This document shows positions 63,790 through 64,000 of a stretch of 64,000 bases of DNA, piece by piece. Both the position numbers and the translations under genes were made by a program. The notes below the pieces were generated by a model. That model was not told the DNA's origin. It worked only from the letters and a program-made list of their open reading frames with translations, and did no database searches. The DNA is from Alphaproteobacteria bacterium (GTDB taxonomy: Bacteria > Pseudomonadota > Alphaproteobacteria > Caulobacterales > Hyphomonadaceae): NCBI GenBank assembly GCA_018830285.1, contig JAHJSB010000063.1, positions 186,001 through 250,000 on the forward strand, in the 5' to 3' direction. How positions within the stretch are numbered: position 1 is the first letter of the stretch; every line of letters begins with the position of its first letter.

Positions 63790-64000
63790 TTATGCCGTGT
63801 AGACGAAGGCTTCTAGGTGCTCGGCCACTTCACGGATCGGGCGGCGCAGGCGCCCGTCAGCATGGATCATGACTGCGGTGATCTCAGCTTCGGAAATCAA
63901 CTGGCCGTCTCGCAGGCAGGCTTGCTCGAACCGGATTCGTGGCCCATCCATGCCCAGATAGCGCGTACGGATGTGCAGCAGGTCGTCCACCTTCGCGGGG
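63790..64000 (-). CDS. YbgC-like acyl-CoA thioesterase, C-terminal part (5' end outside window)
   Basis: 70 residues are visible: PAKVDDLLHIRTRYLGMDGP then RIRFEQACLRDGQLISEAEI TAVMIHADGRLRRPIREVAE. This matches the hot-dog fold YbgC thioesterases, which sit beside tolQ in many proteobacteria. Its catalytic Asp near the N-terminus is beyond the window edge. Here padR, an EEP gene and cls lie between it and tolQ. Confidence 0.78.
   Translation of the reverse strand, partial: PAKVDDLLHIRTRYLGMDGPRIRFEQACLRDGQLISEAEITAVMIHADGRLRRPIREVAEHLEAFVYTA

Overview
The window reads as a chromosomal segment of an alphaproteobacterium, most likely a member of the Hyphomonadaceae (Hyphomonas or Henriciella type). 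This is inferred from the high GC content, the dense short-overlap gene packing, the alphaproteobacterial form of the tol-pal, hrcA/rph, psp and ECF/ChrR loci, and the protein sequences as recalled; no database search was possible. Most of the window is core genome. I saw no rRNA, tRNA, CRISPR array, complete insertion sequence or intact prophage.

Layout. 1-4.8 kb: end of an NADP-dependent oxidoreductase, a nitronate monooxygenase-like flavoprotein, an M3 lipoprotein peptidase, and ptsN/hpf on the minus strand. 4.9-8.1 kb: the phage-shock locus, with pspF divergent from a sigma-54 promoter driving a six-gene operon (small protein, pspA, small protein, pspB, pspC, small protein). 8-15.9 kb: mnmC, an LRAT-like protein, csbD, two small GNAT proteins with a YcgN protein, a membrane acyltransferase, xerC, hemW and a frame-disrupted rdgB. 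16-19.2 kb: DUF2975/Xre pair, creA, and an NsrR-controlled nitric-oxide operon with a truncated haemoglobin. 19.2-29.2 kb: rph, fhs, an sdpR/sdpI pair, hrcA-grpE, an avidin-fold protein, a beta-propeller lipoprotein, a PP2C-like phosphatase and dnaK.

29.2-43.7 kb is a mosaic: PilZ, DUF1801, quinone reductase, asparaginase-type Ntn hydrolase, SpoU methyltransferase, sulfotransferase, an ECF sigma factor with a ChrR-like anti-sigma factor that lacks its zinc ligands, IalB-like protein, PlsC-like acyltransferase, DJ-1 protein, OmpA lipoprotein, rlmN, a GGDEF/EAL protein, NAGPA-like lipoprotein and ArsC-like protein. 43.7-46.2 kb: a TPP riboswitch leading into an MmcQ/YjbR gene and thiC. 46.2-50.2 kb is the most accessory part: AT-rich gene debris, two copies of a ~95-bp dispersed repeat, a secreted tail-collar protein, VOC, DUF4262, a cysteine-cluster protein and a gene remnant with an in-frame stop. 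50.2-64 kb: GST, DUF2721, then ftsH-tilS-cpoB-pal-tolB-tolA-tolR-tolQ on the minus strand, a cardiolipin synthase divergent from an EEP-family hydrolase, a PadR regulator with a large AT-rich palindrome upstream, and the distal part of a YbgC-like thioesterase.

Two themes link the genes. One is envelope integrity: Psp, Tol-Pal, cardiolipin synthase, FtsH and several lipoproteins. The other is stress regulation: HrcA/GrpE/DnaK, NsrR/haemoglobin and ECF/ChrR. The points most worth following up are the tiny membrane proteins built into the psp operon, the avidin-fold protein with altered ligand-site aromatics, the zinc-less ChrR, the MmcQ gene inside the thiamine riboswitch operon, the perfect NsrR-type operator, and the rdgB frame break at an A6 tract.
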